DNA from: a bacterium
GTDB taxonomy: Bacteria; Patescibacteriota; Saccharimonadia; Saccharimonadales; Saccharimonadaceae
DNA: 5,625 nt
NCBI GenBank assembly: GCA_020626475.1
Contig: JAHKZT010000046.1
Location: 1-5,625, forward strand
Direction: 5' to 3'
Below the pieces are notes generated by a model. It did not search any database, was not told the origin of the DNA, and was given only the letters and a program-made list of their open reading frames with translations. How positions within the stretch are numbered: the stretch's first letter is position 1; each line of letters begins with the position of its first letter. A program made the translations under genes and the position numbers. Below are positions 4,638-5,625 of this stretch, piece by piece.

Positions 4638-5625
4638 ATGAGTACACATCTTGGTGCGCTATGGGATTTTATCCGCGCGCGCAAACGCATTATTTGTATT
4701 ATGGCTCCGGTAATTTTGGGCTTGCTTTATATGGTTCTTTGCATGGCGCAACTGCGTCAGTCGATTTGGTTTGACGAGTCTTACAGTGCCTATCTAACGC
4801 GTTTCGAGTATCCAAAAGTCTGGGATCTTACATCGCAAGATGTTCATCCGCCACTATACTATTTTGCCTTGAAGACTTGGGCACACTTCTTTGGCCATAC
4901 TGACTTTGCTATGCGTATGCTTTCGGTCGTTTGTGGCGCTGTCGCGATTCTATTTGCTTACCTTTGGCTTAAGTATAAATATGGCGCTACGGCAGCAATT
5001 ACGGCCTCGGCCTTATTGGCGATTTCGCCAGTGTTCGTGCGTTATGGTCAAGAAATGCGCATGTATACACTAGTATTAGCGATTGTGTTTGCTGCGACTT
5101 ATGTCCTACAGCTCGCCATTGACAATGGTAAAAAACGTTGGTGGGCTATGTATGCAATCTTGCTTGCGCTCGGCATGTGGACGCATTATTTCTGTGCCTT
5201 CGCCTGGATCGCACATCTCGTGTATCTCTTCTTGGTTTACCGTAAAAAAATCTTCCAGAAGAAAATCATTCTAACCTATATTGGTGCCGTAGCATTGTTT
5301 ACCCCTTGGGTCCCAAGCCTCATTCGCCAGACGGCATCCGTCGAAAGCGGCTTCTGGATTGGCGACGTTAGCTTCCATACGCTCGCAAATTACGTTACGG
5401 AATCGCTCGTCTTCCAAAAATCTGGCGACCTCAAAGGCTGGCTATTAATTCTCGTGTTGCTCGCAATTATTACGATTATTACGTTGGCAATCGCATCGCG
5501 CAAAAAACTTCGCATGCTGCTAAGTATGATGTTGGTTCCGCTTCTAGCGCTCATTCTCCTTTCGATGCCGCCACTCTCGCCAATGTTCGTTACGCGCTAC
5601 ATTCTATTCTCGATCGTTTCTATTT
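4638..5625 (+). CDS. GT-C family membrane glycosyltransferase (GT39/PMT_2-like), N-terminal part
   Basis: Polytopic membrane enzyme expected to transfer a sugar from a polyprenyl-phosphate donor to a lipid or protein acceptor on the outer face of the membrane. The frame is open from the ATG at 4638 to the window edge (329 codons) with no stop, so it is a 3'-partial gene. A cytoplasmic basic start precedes a first membrane helix (about 18-37). WFDES (44-48) supplies the Asp-Glu of the first external loop, where GT-C enzymes carry their catalytic acid. DVHPPLYY (68-75), FAMRMLS (90-96) and RYGQEMRMYTL (135-145) are the other hallmarks of this family. Several further hydrophobic helices follow. 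No Shine-Dalgarno sequence precedes the ATG, and the -10 element is six bases upstream, so the mRNA is probably leaderless. It is a separate transcription unit from the pilin operon. Substrate cannot be told from the sequence. Pilin or surface glycan modification is a guess from proximity. Confidence 0.9.
   Translation, partial: MSTHLGALWDFIRARKRIICIMAPVILGLLYMVLCMAQLRQSIWFDESYSAYLTRFEYPKVWDLTSQDVHPPLYYFALKTWAHFFGHTDFAMRMLSVVCGAVAILFAYLWLKYKYGATAAITASALLAISPVFVRYGQEMRMYTLVLAIVFAATYVLQLAIDNGKKRWWAMYAILLALGMWTHYFCAFAWIAHLVYLFLVYRKKIFQKKIILTYIGAVALFTPWVPSLIRQTASVESGFWIGDVSFHTLANYVTESLVFQKSGDLKGWLLILVLLAIITIITLAIASRKKLRMLLSMMLVPLLALILLSMPPLSPMFVTRYILFSIVSI

Noticed and set aside
4891..5274. Two short + strand open frames inside the glycosyltransferase region
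   Set aside because: They are in another frame from the GT-C protein, whose conserved motifs run continuously through the same bases.

Overview
The window reads as a compact bacterial segment. It holds a run of four prepilin-like genes on the + strand, a shared terminator, one convergent tRNA gene, and the first part of a membrane glycosyltransferase gene that runs off the right edge. Genes overlap or are separated by only a few bases. TGA is used as a normal stop, G+C is moderate (mid-40s percent by eye), and the last gene looks leaderless. The pilin-like proteins are long, cysteine-containing and of a kind I associate with Candidate Phyla Radiation bacteria, most likely Saccharibacteria (TM7). 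That assignment rests on overall protein style only, because the window carries no ribosomal or other phylogenetic marker.

Bases 1-4475: four tandem genes, probably one transcription unit whose promoter lies upstream of the window. Three encode class III (type IV pilin/pseudopilin) signal sequences with Glu at +5 of the predicted mature protein. The fourth and largest has a pilin-like hydrophobic N-terminus without Glu5. The order (three Glu5 proteins, then a large one without it) parallels the minor pseudopilin series GspH-I-J-K and FimU-PilV-PilW-PilX, which build the tip complex that primes assembly of type II secretion pseudopili and type IV pili. The simplest reading is a minor-pilin tip operon. 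Its proteins would be inserted in the membrane, cut by a prepilin peptidase (not in this window), and assembled at the fibre tip. Beyond the N-terminal helices the ectodomains are not recognisable to me.

Bases 4476-4637: a compact intergenic region. A hairpin with T-runs on both strands ends the pilin operon and also the convergent tRNA gene. The tRNA is tRNA-Leu(CAG) with an encoded CCA. Between the tRNA and the next gene lie two divergent extended -10 promoters, 9 bp apart.

Bases 4638-5625: the N-terminal 329 residues of a polytopic GT-C (GT39/PMT_2-like) glycosyltransferase on the + strand. Its -10 element is placed so that transcription should begin at the A of the ATG.

I saw no insertion sequences, CRISPR arrays, long repeats or phage genes.
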